Assembly: GCA_038207155.1 (NCBI GenBank)
Contig: JBBRAB010000023.1
Coordinates: 8,847 to 72,846 of the forward strand
From: FEN-1139 sp038207155
GTDB taxonomy: Bacteria > Myxococcota_A > Polyangia > Polyangiales > Polyangiaceae
Reading direction: 5' to 3'
DNA length: 64,000 bases
Under the pieces are notes generated by a model, which was given only the letters and a program-made list of their open reading frames with translations, ran no database searches and had not been told where the DNA came from. Positions 17,623 through 25,816 of the stretch are shown here, piece after piece (positions within the stretch are counted from its first letter, which is position 1; every line of letters begins with the position of its first letter). A program made the translations under genes and the position numbers.

Positions 17623-17933
17623 GACCGAGCCCTTACCAGAGCCGCTGTCGGTTGGCGTCCTTGATCCGCGTTAGGCCGATATTCTTGTGTTTTTGGGGCG
17701 TGCAAGCGTGGGGAGACGGCCACGCGTGCACGCGCTTGTCAGGCCATCGCTCTGCCTCGGGGCGCCCCGTTCAGCCCCCATTTCGAGCAAGAGCGGCCGG
17801 CCGACAGTGGTTCCACAATGCCCAAGCCCCACAGGAACTTGACTGCGGCTGCTTGGCCAAGCGACATCCAACGCGAGCCTGCACGCGAGGGATGCTGGCG
17901 AAAGGGCACGAACCTAGGCTAAAGTGCGCCCCT
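17623..17933. other. Divergent intergenic region between polA and a Ser/Thr kinase gene
   Basis: These 311 bases separate two divergently read genes. I see no gene or RNA in them. A perfect 12-base palindrome, gcttggccaagc, lies at 17851-17862, 72 bases ahead of the kinase start, and could be an operator. No convincing -35/-10 pair stands out. If the kinase started at ATG 17892 or earlier, part of this stretch would be coding. Confidence 0.5.
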
Positions 17934-19349
17934 GTGGCTTATCAGGAAGACGTTGCTGCACCCCCGACTGAACTAGTCGCAGGTAAGTATCAGGTGACCC
18001 GACTGCTCGGGCGCGGTGGCATGGGCAGCGTCTGGGAGGGAGTGCACACCAGTCTTTCGACGCGCGTCGCGATCAAGTTCATCGACGCGACTTACGCAGA
18101 CAGTGTGGAGGCGCGCTCGCGCTTTGAGAACGAAGCACGCGCGGCCGCTGCCCTCACGAGTAAGCACGTGGTTCAGGTCTACGATCACGGCGTGATGCCC
18201 GACGGGCGTCCGTTCATCGTGATGGAGTTCCTGAAGGGCGAACCGCTGGACACTCGCCTCGATCGCATCGGCGGAATGCCGCCGATGGATGTCGCCAGGC
18301 TGATGGGGCAGGTCTGTCGCGCGCTGGCCAAGGCTCACTCGCTTGGCATCGTTCACCGCGATTTGAAGCCCGAAAACATCTTCCTGGTGTGGGACGACGA
18401 CGACGGCGCGGACGTTGCCAAGGTGGTCGATTTCGGTATCGCGAAGTTCACGGACAAGGCCATGGGGGCCTCGTCCTCGACGCGCACAGGGTCGGTGCTC
18501 GGCACGCCTTATTACATGAGTCCTGAGCAGGCGCGTGGCCTTCGCACGGTCGATCATCGCTCGGATCTCTGGTCGCTCGCCGTGATCACTTACCGTTGTC
18601 TCGTTGGTGCTCTGCCGTTTGATGGCGATGCTCTCGGGGATCTGCTGGTCAAGATCTGCACGGCTCCGATCCCCGTGCCCACGACCCAGTCGCCAAACGC
18701 TCCACCCGGATTTGATGCTTGGTTCTTCAAGGCCATGCAGCGCGAGCCCGCCGATCGTTTCCAGACTGCCCTCGAGTTCTCCGACAATTTGGCGGTGGCC
18801 TGCGGCATGGCCGTGGCTCGCTCGCCCCAGACCTCACAGCTTGAGGCCAGCTACCAGCAGTCGGCTCATTACGCGGCGGCCACACCGGGTGGTCCCACTG
18901 GCATGCTCGGACGAAGCCCTTTGATCGAGGGAACGGTTGCCGGTTATTCGAACACCGCGCCAGGCTCGAGCAAGTCGCGCGTCGGTCTGATTCTGGGTGG
19001 GGTCTTCGGGGCGCTCGCCCTGATCGGACTCGTACTCTTCTTCGTGTTCAGTCGCCATCCAGAGCCCAGCGTCTCTGCGGCCACGGCGTCTCCGAGCGCA
19101 GCCGCCACGCCATCGGTGGCTGCTCCGCTGGCGCCTCGCCCTGCTGAACCGCAGCCCGCGGTGGCCGCGGGCGCCACTCCGAGCGCGACTCCCGCGGCGG
19201 TGCACTCGGCCGCGCCGGCAGCAGCGCACTCGGCCCCGCCGTCAACTCACACGCGAGCGCCGGCTCCCGCGGCTCCGCGTCAGGCGGCGACCGTACGTCC
19301 CCCAATCGCTCCCGTCGTGCCGAAAAACAGAAATCCAGCTGGATACTGA
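17934..19349 (+). CDS. Transmembrane Ser/Thr protein kinase (PknB/Hanks type)
   Basis: From GTG 17934 the protein has 471 residues. The kinase domain has the glycine loop at 26-31 (GRGGMG), ATP-binding Lys48, the catalytic loop at 141-148 (HRDLKPEN), the DFG at 166 and the activation-segment end GTPYYMSPEQ, so it should be active. A single membrane helix lies at about 351-374 (LILGGVFGALALIGLVLFF), followed by a Pro/Ala/Ser-rich periplasmic tail with no folded sensor domain. The frame is open further upstream (ATG 17892 is the best alternative), but the kinase fold begins at once after the GTG, as in close relatives. The PEGA/TPR gene follows at 62 bases and may be a functional partner. Confidence 0.93.
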   Translation: MAYQEDVAAPPTELVAGKYQVTRLLGRGGMGSVWEGVHTSLSTRVAIKFIDATYADSVEARSRFENEARAAAALTSKHVVQVYDHGVMPDGRPFIVMEFLKGEPLDTRLDRIGGMPPMDVARLMGQVCRALAKAHSLGIVHRDLKPENIFLVWDDDDGADVAKVVDFGIAKFTDKAMGASSSTRTGSVLGTPYYMSPEQARGLRTVDHRSDLWSLAVITYRCLVGALPFDGDALGDLLVKICTAPIPVPTTQSPNAPPGFDAWFFKAMQREPADRFQTALEFSDNLAVACGMAVARSPQTSQLEASYQQSAHYAAATPGGPTGMLGRSPLIEGTVAGYSNTAPGSSKSRVGLILGGVFGALALIGLVLFFVFSRHPEPSVSAATASPSAAATPSVAAPLAPRPAEPQPAVAAGATPSATPAAVHSAAPAAAHSAPPSTHTRAPAPAAPRQAATVRPPIAPVVPKNRNPAGY

Positions 19350-19411
19350 GAGCCTTGCGCTTGAATTTGGCGAACCGGCTCAGCGTGAGCCGCGCTCGCG
19401 AGGGAAGAGTC

Positions 19412-20824
19412 ATGAATCATCGTTTGCTGTCTCGGTTTGCAACACCCATGGTGCTCGCTGCATCGCTCGCCTTCGCCCTGTCAGCGGGCGCTCAGTCGTC
19501 TGCGGACAAGGCCACGGCGCGACGTCTCGCCAATGATGGCATCGAGCTGTTTCAGAAGGGGCAGGTTGCTGAGGCACTCGATAAGCTCGAGCGCGCTGAA
19601 CAGCTCTTTGATGCTCCGGTGCATCTCGTCTACATCGCGCGCTGCCAGGTCAAGCTCGGTAAGCTCGTCGAGGCGGCAGAGAGTTATCGCAAGCTCGTCA
19701 ACAGCAGTCTCCCCGCTGGGGCTCCGCAAGTGTTCCGGGATGCCATGACCGAGGGACAGACCGAGCTCGCCGAGCTTGAGCCGAAGATCCCGATGCTGAC
19801 GATCGACGTCGTTCCCAGCGTGCAAGGCGTCACGCTGAAGATCGACGGCGAGAGCGTCTCATCCGCTGCGCTCGGAGTGGAGCGCCCCACCAACCCGGGG
19901 CGCCACAACGTGGATCTCACCGCCCCCGGCTATCGCACCGCGCGTTCCTCCGTGGACGTGCGCATCGGTGGCAAGCAGCAGCTGCGGCTTGAGCTCGAGC
20001 GCGGCAGCGAGCTCGCCGCTGCTGGTGCAGACGCGGCCGTCGCCCCGGGTGCCACCGGCCTACGTGCTGCCGATCCGGGCTCACCCGCTTCCCGGACGGA
20101 TTCCGGCGCGCCCGCGGCGGCCGGTGCTTCAACCGCGCCCCAGCGGCTCGCAATTCACGTCGGACTCAGGCTCCTTGGTGCGGCCCCGGGGGGGAGGGTG
20201 GTCAAGGGCGACGGGGTCGAGCAACCCATGAGTGACAGGCTCAAGACCGGCGCAGGCGGCGAGCTGCTGCTCGGCCTGGCAATTCCCCTTGGTAAGCTCC
20301 GCGTGACGCCCTTGCTCTCGGTTGAGCAGTTGTCCTTCCAGCCTGGGAGCTACTACCAGCAGCCGGTCAGCAATATTGTCCCCGGTGGGTTGCCAACGAG
20401 CGGCGGACAAACGGACCTGGTGGTCACCCCCTCGATGCGCTCGTTTGGGTTTGGCGGCGCGGTCGAGTTTGGGGCTCGCAGCGCAGGGAGCTTCGGCGGC
20501 TTCGCTGAGGTGGTGTTTCAGCCGGCCCATCAGCTAACGATCGAGGGAACCATCAAGCAGGGCCTAGCAGAGTGCACGTACAAGGAGACTTACGGGGGCT
20601 CGGGTGGTCGGCTCGGCGTTGGTGGCATTTATTCTCTGTCGCGGATATTTCGGCTGACGGCTCAGCTTGGCATTGGGATGGGAACCTTCAGCAGCCGTAC
20701 GCTGAAGGTGGGTGGTTGCCCAAGGCTGCTGGCCAAGGACATCGACAGCTTCGCTTCAGATGACAAGGCCTCCCACAGCGTGATCTCCTTTGGCGTCGGC
20801 GGCGAAGCGCGCTTCGGCCTCTGA
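19412..20824 (+). CDS. Exported TPR and PEGA-domain envelope protein
   Basis: 470 residues, starting at ATG 19412 behind agggaagag. A signal peptide (MVLAASLAFALSAGAQ) is followed by a TPR-like region at about 35-110 (NDGIELFQKGQVAEALDKLE) and a PEGA-type segment at about 130-200 (PSVQGVTLKIDGESV, GRHNVDLTAPGYR). The Ala/Pro/Gly-rich linker at about 205-240 leads to a C-terminal part rich in alternating hydrophobic strands (FGFGGAVEFGAR, GGFAEVVFQPA) with two lone cysteines. That part could be a small outer-membrane beta-barrel. This is a common myxobacterial architecture downstream of kinases. A strong terminator hairpin follows at 20861. Its role is probably envelope-associated, with no enzymatic motif. 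Confidence 0.82.
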   Translation: MNHRLLSRFATPMVLAASLAFALSAGAQSSADKATARRLANDGIELFQKGQVAEALDKLERAEQLFDAPVHLVYIARCQVKLGKLVEAAESYRKLVNSSLPAGAPQVFRDAMTEGQTELAELEPKIPMLTIDVVPSVQGVTLKIDGESVSSAALGVERPTNPGRHNVDLTAPGYRTARSSVDVRIGGKQQLRLELERGSELAAAGADAAVAPGATGLRAADPGSPASRTDSGAPAAAGASTAPQRLAIHVGLRLLGAAPGGRVVKGDGVEQPMSDRLKTGAGGELLLGLAIPLGKLRVTPLLSVEQLSFQPGSYYQQPVSNIVPGGLPTSGGQTDLVVTPSMRSFGFGGAVEFGARSAGSFGGFAEVVFQPAHQLTIEGTIKQGLAECTYKETYGGSGGRLGVGGIYSLSRIFRLTAQLGIGMGTFSSRTLKVGGCPRLLAKDIDSFASDDKASHSVISFGVGGEARFGL

Positions 20825-20860
20825 GTCTCGCTCTCGGCTCGCCACGCCGGTGGCATAGGG

Positions 20861-20902
20861 TCGGCTCGGTCACCTCTCGGCGACCGGGCCGAAGCCCTTT
20901 TG
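20861..20902 (+). terminator. Rho-independent terminator after the PEGA/TPR gene
   Basis: An 11-bp stem with one G-T pair, tcggctcggtc at 20861-20871 and gaccgggccga at 20882-20892, encloses a 10-base loop and is followed by agcccttttg. It lies 36 bases after the stop of the PEGA/TPR gene. Confidence 0.6.
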
Positions 20903-20988
20903 TACTCCGAACTCACTGTTCAGTACCGAGCAGGGGACCTGTCACGCATTGTTGCGCCAACGCGGCGGGCGGCCCGGGCGTCGCGTTT

Positions 20989-21034
20989 CGTAAGTGTCTG
21001 AACTTACGCGTGAAGTGCTGTGCCTACACTTCAC
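20989..21034. promoter_or_regulatory. Two successive inverted repeats upstream of membrane glycosyltransferase
   Basis: cgtaagt (20989-20995) pairs with acttacg (21002-21008) across 6 bases. Immediately after, gtgaagtg (21010-21017) pairs with cacttcac (21027-21034) across 9 bases. The pair ends 65 bases ahead of the glycosyltransferase start. It could be tandem operators or structured leader RNA. No T-run follows, so a terminator is less likely. Confidence 0.35.
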
Positions 21035-21099
21035 TGCAACGAATTACAAGTTGATGACAATTGGCGGATCTGTGGGTGCTAGCTCCCGGATCACAACGC

Positions 21100-22602
21100 A
21101 TGATTACCGCGCTTGTAGTTTCGTACTTCGCCGTCCTCCTCGTGCTCTGCAGCTACGGGCTGCATCGCGCCCACATGGTGTTCCTGGTTTGGCGCCACCG
21201 CGAGAAGCTCGCAGGCTTCGCCAAGACCATCCCGGTGGCCGAGGATCAGCTGCCTCGCGTGACGATCCAGCTCCCGCTCTACAACGAGGCCACCGTGACG
21301 GGCCGTCTCATCGAGGCCACTGGCCGGATGGACTACCCTCATGACCTGTTAGAGATTCAGGTCCTGGACGACTCGTCGGATGAGACCCGCATGATCGCTC
21401 AGCGCGCCGTTGAGGCCCTCCAGGCCCAGGGGGTTGATGCCGTCTACGTCCGCCGACCCGATCGCCATGGCTACAAGGCCGGCGCTCTCGACTACGGTCT
21501 CAAGACCGCCAAGGGTGAGCTCGTCGCCGTGTTCGACGCGGACTTCGTCCCGCAGCCGAACTTCCTGCGTGAGGTCGTGGGGCACTTCCAGGATCCCAAG
21601 ACTGCGGTCGTTCAGACCCGCTGGGGTCACATGAACCGCGAGCATGATCTGCTCACGGGCCTCCAGGCCCTGATGCTCGACGGTCATCACCTCGTGGAGA
21701 ACCGCGCACGCCACGGGGCGGGATGCTTTTTCAACTTCTCGGGCACCGGCGGCATCTGGCGCCGCGTCGCGATCGACGACGCCGGCGGCTGGGAGCACGA
21801 CACCCTGACCGAGGATCTCGATCTGTCGTACCGCGCTCAGCTCGCGGGTTGGCGCTTCGTGTACCGCCCCGACGTGATCACGCCCTCCGAGCTCCCGGAG
21901 GACATGTCCGCGCTCCGCGCGCAGCAGTTCCGCTGGGCCAAGGGCACCGTTCAGACCGCGCGTAAGCTCCTGCCGCGCATCCTCGCGGCCGACGTTGGCA
22001 CCAAGCAGCACGTGGAAGCCTGCTTTCACATGACGCCACATTTCGCCTACCCGCTGATGATGTTGCTCACCATCCTGCTGCTCCCGGCGCTGATCCTGCT
22101 CCCGGCAGTGGACTACGGCTCGATGCTGCTGGTGGATCTTCCGCTCTGCCTCGGGGCCACCGGCTCGCTCGTCACCTTCTACGTCGTGGCGGAACGCGCT
22201 CAGGGTCGCAGTGCCTGGGGCGCCGTCGCGAAGATGCCCGCGCTGATCGCGCTCGGGACGGGGCTCTCGCCTCATCTCTCGAAGGCGGTCTTCGAAGGCC
22301 TTCGCTCGATGTCGGGTGAGTTCGTCCGCACCCCCAAGCGCGGGGAGAACGCGAATCGCTACCGTCAGCGCGCCCAGTGGCCGCTCGTCGAGATCGCCCT
22401 CGCGCTCGTCAGCTCGGCCAGCGTCGTGGCCTCGATCGAGACGCATCACTGGTTTGCCACGCCGTTTGCCGCTCTGTTCACCCTCGGCTACGGCTACGTC
22501 GCCTACCGCGTGAGTGCCGAGCAGGTTCAGTCGCGTCGGCACTCGCTCGTGCACGCCGCCTCGGCGGACGTCGATCCGACCGGAATGGCCAGCGCCACCT
22601 GA
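21100..22602 (+). CDS. Membrane-bound family 2 glycosyltransferase (cellulose-synthase-like)
   Basis: 500 residues from ATG 21100 (TTG 21061 is a possible longer start). An N-terminal membrane helix (ITALVVSYFAVLLVLCSYGL) precedes a GT-A catalytic domain with IQLPLYNE, the DDSSDET strand, the metal site DADFVP, the acceptor-side TED (HDTLTEDLDLSYR) and the QQFRWAKG motif, the Q-x-x-R-W signature of processive or CesA-like GT2 enzymes. Four or so further hydrophobic segments follow (about 315-500). No c-di-GMP PilZ domain is present. It likely makes a glycolipid or polysaccharide at the inner membrane using a nucleotide sugar. A terminator follows at 22655. Confidence 0.92.
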   Translation: MITALVVSYFAVLLVLCSYGLHRAHMVFLVWRHREKLAGFAKTIPVAEDQLPRVTIQLPLYNEATVTGRLIEATGRMDYPHDLLEIQVLDDSSDETRMIAQRAVEALQAQGVDAVYVRRPDRHGYKAGALDYGLKTAKGELVAVFDADFVPQPNFLREVVGHFQDPKTAVVQTRWGHMNREHDLLTGLQALMLDGHHLVENRARHGAGCFFNFSGTGGIWRRVAIDDAGGWEHDTLTEDLDLSYRAQLAGWRFVYRPDVITPSELPEDMSALRAQQFRWAKGTVQTARKLLPRILAADVGTKQHVEACFHMTPHFAYPLMMLLTILLLPALILLPAVDYGSMLLVDLPLCLGATGSLVTFYVVAERAQGRSAWGAVAKMPALIALGTGLSPHLSKAVFEGLRSMSGEFVRTPKRGENANRYRQRAQWPLVEIALALVSSASVVASIETHHWFATPFAALFTLGYGYVAYRVSAEQVQSRRHSLVHAASADVDPTGMASAT

Positions 22603-22654
22603 GTGGAGCAGGTCAGCTAGCGGTCGGGTCGACTCGCTGACTGGCTAGCTGAAT

Positions 22655-22697
22655 AGGGGGTCATGGGCTGAAAAGCCTGCGACCCCCTTGAACTTTT
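22655..22697 (+). terminator. Rho-independent terminator after membrane glycosyltransferase
   Basis: An 8-bp outer stem (agggggtc 22655-22662 with gacccccT 22681-22688) encloses a second 4-bp stem, ggct/agcc, capped by a GAAA tetraloop. The run tgaacttttt follows. It lies 53 bases after the glycosyltransferase stop and separates it from ihfA. Confidence 0.75.
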
Positions 22698-22782
22698 TGT
22701 GCCTCCATCGCTAGGATGCCCTGGAGTCTGGACCTTGATGCCCCGCCCTTGGGGCTGGTCCAGTTCCCCAGAGGGGGTCGGA

Positions 22783-23115
22783 ATGACCAAAGCCGACATC
22801 GTTCAGGTCGTCTATGCACGTCTCGGAGGCTTCTCAAAAAAGGAGGCTTCCGATCTCGTCGATCTCGTGTTTGAGACGATGAAGGAGACGCTTGGGCGCG
22901 GAGAGAAGATCAAGATTTCCGGGTTCGGCAATTTCGTCTTGCGCGACAAGCGCCAGCGTCAAGGTCGCAACCCACAGACGGGCAATCCCATCGTGATTGC
23001 GGAGCGTCGCGTCCTTAGCTTCAAGTCGAGCCAGCTACTCAAAGAGTCGCTCAACGACGAACACCCCGGCGCCGGAGTTGACTCGGCTGCAGCTCCGCGA
23101 CAGAACGGGGCGTGA
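22783..23115 (+). CDS. ihfA: Integration host factor subunit alpha
   Basis: A 110-residue HU/IHF-family DNA-bending protein starting at ATG 22783 behind the strong site agaggggg. It shows MTKADIVQ, the dimer helix region SKKEASDLVDLVFETMKETL, and GEKIKISGFGNFVLRDK, followed by the beta-arm tip GRNPQTGNPI, whose Pro intercalates into DNA. The residues after that (ERRVLSFKSSQLLKESLN) match the IHF alpha C-terminus. A short acidic/alanine tail is extra. The merR gene starts inside its stop codon (GTGA), so the two are translationally coupled. In related genomes ihfA commonly follows pheT, but pheST is not visible here. Confidence 0.94.
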   Translation: MTKADIVQVVYARLGGFSKKEASDLVDLVFETMKETLGRGEKIKISGFGNFVLRDKRQRQGRNPQTGNPIVIAERRVLSFKSSQLLKESLNDEHPGAGVDSAAAPRQNGA

Positions 23116-23573
23116 AATTGGCCGACGCTCGACTCGAACCCGTCAAACTCTACTATCGCATCGGCGAAGTAGCCGGGCTCGTTGGCGTCGAGCCCCACGT
23201 GCTGCGCTACTGGGAGACTGAGTTCCGGGGGATCCGCCCGCAGAAGTCTCGCTCCGGTCAGCGGGTTTACTCGCGTCGCGACGTCGAGAAGCTAATGCGC
23301 GTCAAAGAGCTCCTCTACGCGCAGGGCTTCACGATCGCCGGCGCCCGCAAGCGCCTGCGCGAGGGTGGGCTCGAGCCGGCCGCGCCTGACGAGCCTACCG
23401 TCGGCAGCTCGCGGCTGCTGCGTGAGACGCTGCGGGAGCTCAGAGCTGAGGTGGCAGCCATGCTCGTTGACTTTGACCGCGGCGCGCCCTTCGCCGGCGC
23501 AGTCATCAAAGACGACACCGTGCTCGACGAGTCGGATCTGATCGACATCGACGCTGGCGACTACGAGCTCTAG
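23112..23573 (+). CDS. MerR-family transcriptional regulator
   Basis: 153 residues from GTG 23112, overlapping the ihfA stop by 4 bases. The N-terminal winged helix is typical: YYRIGEVAGLVGVEPHVLRYWETEF, then the wing RPQKSRSGQRVYSRRDVEKL. A coiled-coil-like helix follows, with AQGFTIAGARKRL. The C-terminus is acidic (DESDLIDIDAGDYEL) and has no metal-binding cysteines, so it does not look like a metal or redox sensor. This ihfA-merR pair is a recurrent myxobacterial arrangement. The target genes are unknown. Coupling to IHF suggests a role in chromosome architecture or a shared regulon, but that is inference. Confidence 0.93.
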   Translation: MKLADARLEPVKLYYRIGEVAGLVGVEPHVLRYWETEFRGIRPQKSRSGQRVYSRRDVEKLMRVKELLYAQGFTIAGARKRLREGGLEPAAPDEPTVGSSRLLRETLRELRAEVAAMLVDFDRGAPFAGAVIKDDTVLDESDLIDIDAGDYEL

Positions 23574-23837
23574 CGCCGGACTCCTCTGAGACCCCAGCCG
23601 GGTGGCGTGGCGGGACCGGAGCCGCCGGGCCCTCGGGGCGCCGCGGCTCACGCGATTGAGACCTCGCGCTCGTGTGCCAAGGCGAAGCTCGAGCCTTCCG
23701 ACCGGCGGGTCTTTGGCTGAGTCCCGCGTGTCCGTCAGTCGCGGCTTGACCTCAGCGGCAGCCTGGGAAACGGTGCGCACTTGAATCTGCCCCGTGGCGC
23801 CCTGCCGTCGGTGGCTCGGCTCGAGAGGAATAGAACG

Positions 23838-24353
23838 ATGGCTGAAGGACTGAACCGAGTGATGTTGTTGGGTAACTTGGGAGCGGATCCTGAGCTCAGG
23901 TCCACCGCAGGAGGTCAGGCTGTGCTCAAGCTCCGTCTGGCGACAACCGAGTCCTACCTCGACAAGAATCGCGCAAGGCAAGAGCGCACCGAGTGGCACA
24001 GCGTGGTCGTGTGGGGCCGTCGCGCTGAGGCGCTTGCCAAGATCCTCTCCAAGGGTTCACGCATCTTCATCGAGGGGGGCCTACGCACCTCGACGTACGA
24101 CGATCGCGACGGCAACAAGCGTTACAAGACCGAGGTCGTCGCCAACAACATCATCCTGAGCGGCAGCGCCGGCGGTGGTCGCGGTGGCGGCGGACCGCGC
24201 GACGACTACGAGGCGCCAGCAGGTGGCGGCGGCGGTGGTGGTGGCGGCGGTGGCGGTGGCGGCGGCGGCGCTGCTCCGGCGCCTGCCGCGGGTGGTTTCG
24301 ACGACGCGGACTACGGTGCCGCAGGCGGCAGCGACGACGACTTTCCGTTCTGA
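23838..24353 (+). CDS. ssb: Single-stranded DNA-binding protein
   Basis: 171 residues starting at ATG 23838 behind gagaggaa. The OB-fold domain spans about 1-105: LNRVMLLGNLGADPELR, then LATTESY, the TEWHSVVVWGRRAEAL strand, and FIEGGLRTSTYDDRDGNKRY. The linker is extremely Gly-rich (a run of about 18 glycines near 130-147), followed by Ala/Pro and the acidic tip SDDDFPF, the standard docking peptide for replication and repair enzymes. It coats ssDNA in replication, recombination and repair. The upstream 264 bases after merR hold no obvious gene. The SGNH hydrolase frame opens 14 bases after the stop. Confidence 0.96.
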   Translation: MAEGLNRVMLLGNLGADPELRSTAGGQAVLKLRLATTESYLDKNRARQERTEWHSVVVWGRRAEALAKILSKGSRIFIEGGLRTSTYDDRDGNKRYKTEVVANNIILSGSAGGGRGGGGPRDDYEAPAGGGGGGGGGGGGGGGGAAPAPAAGGFDDADYGAAGGSDDDFPF

Positions 24354-24367
24354 GCAAGCGCGGAACC

Positions 24368-25816
24368 TTGCGAGCCACAAAACCCCAGGCAAATCGACGT
24401 TTTCCGCGACCCGAGGGCCCCCCCAAGGGGCGCCCGGGCGCGGGACTCGTTGGCGTGGGCGCTGCCGAGCCTCCGGCGCCAGGCTGGCGCGGTGTCGAGC
24501 GAGGTGCGCTCGATCGCGCTGGGTTTTCCCTGGTTTTGGCGGTCTCACTGCTGGGTCTGTCGGCGGCGACATGCAGCGGACAGCTCAGTGGTCGTCCCGC
24601 GTCATTCGCCAAGTCGCCCCACAAATCCGCTGCCCCTGCGCCCGCTCTAAGCGCTTCGCTCGCGCAGGCAGTCGCGCCCAAGCCGCCCGCGGTGGCAAGC
24701 GCGATTGGCCCTCCGATCCCGAGCGAGCCGCTCGCGCGGTTTCGCGCAAGGCTCGCAGCGAAAGCCGAGCCGTCAACGCAGCCGACCCGGATCGTGTGGT
24801 TCGGGGACTCGCACACCGCAGCAGATTTCTGGCCGAACGCGGTGCGGCGCGTGCTTGCAGTCAAGCTCCCGTTGGCAGGTCCCGGGTATTTGCCGCTTGG
24901 TCTAACCGGTTATCGTCACGGTCACGCGCGCGTGTTTAGCGAGGGCTTTGAGGTGGCTCCGCATCCTCCGTCGCGCCGCTCACGCGAGGGCGACGGTGTC
25001 TTTGGGTTGGCTGGCTTTCGCGCGCGACCGAAGGATGTCGCCTCGTCGGTGACGATTCGCCTCGATGCTTCGCCCGAGCTCGCGCAGCCCTTCGCCGGTC
25101 GGCTTTCGTACCGCTGGTCGAGTGAACTGGACGGCCTCGACGTTGTCGTTAGTGAGCAGCGTCACCGACTCCGCGCCGCTGCGGGTTTTGTGACAACCCC
25201 TCAGCATTTTGACTTCAATGTGCCCAAGGACGCGCTGATTGAAGTGCGCGGCGTGGGAGGGCATCCGGACTTGTTTGGGGTCGTCGTGGAAACACCAGGG
25301 CGCGGACTCGTGCTCGACTCGCTGGGCATCAACGGAGCGCGCTTTGCCACGGCCCTGGCTTGGGACGAGACCACCTGGTCAGCGCTGTTGGCCGAACGTG
25401 CCCCAGCACTGCTGGTGTTCGCCTACGGGACGAACGAGGTCTTTGATGACACTCCGCTGGCAAAGGTGGGCGAAACCATCTCCGCGCTGATTGCGCGCGC
25501 GCGCCGCGCGGCCCCCGACGCCGATTGTCTGCTGGCGGGACCCACCGACGTCGGCCGCGGTGGCAAGGCCGCCGAGGATCGTGTGCGCGAGCTCGACACG
25601 CTTGAGCGAGTGACGGCGGCTCAGCTGGGTTGTGCCTATTTTAGCCCTTACGAGCTGATGGGAGGCGAGACCGGGTTTGACGATTGGTCGAACGCCAAAC
25701 CGCTCCTTGCTCAGAACGATCGCATTCACCTGACCGCCGCCGGCTACGCAAAGCTCGGCGAAGGGTTGGCGGCGCTGCTGCTCGCGGCACCGCCGGCGAG
25801 CTCGCCGGCTCAGTGA
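24368..25816 (+). CDS. SGNH/GDSL-family hydrolase, exported
   Basis: Up to 482 residues. The start is uncertain: TTG 24368, or GTG 24455, which would give a shorter N-terminus. A hydrophobic signal or anchor (FSLVLAVSLLGLSAAT) follows a basic, Pro-rich lead. The SGNH blocks are seen: block I WFGDSHTA with nucleophile Ser, an oxyanion Gly in the middle, block III YGTNE (Asn) and block V DRIHLTAAGY with the Asp-x-x-His pair. Between blocks I and III lies an insert of about 150 residues with beta-rich texture, reminiscent of carbohydrate-binding or polysaccharide O-acetyl-esterase proteins. Its 3' end overlaps the convergent, similarly built hydrolase by 7 bases. Substrate unknown; an ester on an envelope glycan is plausible. 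Confidence 0.85.
   Translation: MRATKPQANRRFPRPEGPPKGRPGAGLVGVGAAEPPAPGWRGVERGALDRAGFSLVLAVSLLGLSAATCSGQLSGRPASFAKSPHKSAAPAPALSASLAQAVAPKPPAVASAIGPPIPSEPLARFRARLAAKAEPSTQPTRIVWFGDSHTAADFWPNAVRRVLAVKLPLAGPGYLPLGLTGYRHGHARVFSEGFEVAPHPPSRRSREGDGVFGLAGFRARPKDVASSVTIRLDASPELAQPFAGRLSYRWSSELDGLDVVVSEQRHRLRAAAGFVTTPQHFDFNVPKDALIEVRGVGGHPDLFGVVVETPGRGLVLDSLGINGARFATALAWDETTWSALLAERAPALLVFAYGTNEVFDDTPLAKVGETISALIARARRAAPDADCLLAGPTDVGRGGKAAEDRVRELDTLERVTAAQLGCAYFSPYELMGGETGFDDWSNAKPLLAQNDRIHLTAAGYAKLGEGLAALLLAAPPASSPAQ

Noticed and set aside
16828..17664. 278-codon plus-strand frame opposite the exonuclease part of polA
   Set aside because: The complementary strand has clear Pol I motifs, so this is a shadow frame.
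21349..22554. 401-codon open frame antisense to the membrane glycosyltransferase
   Set aside because: The plus strand codes for an unmistakable GT2 enzyme with membrane helices; the antisense frame is Arg/Glu/His-rich without hydrophobic core.
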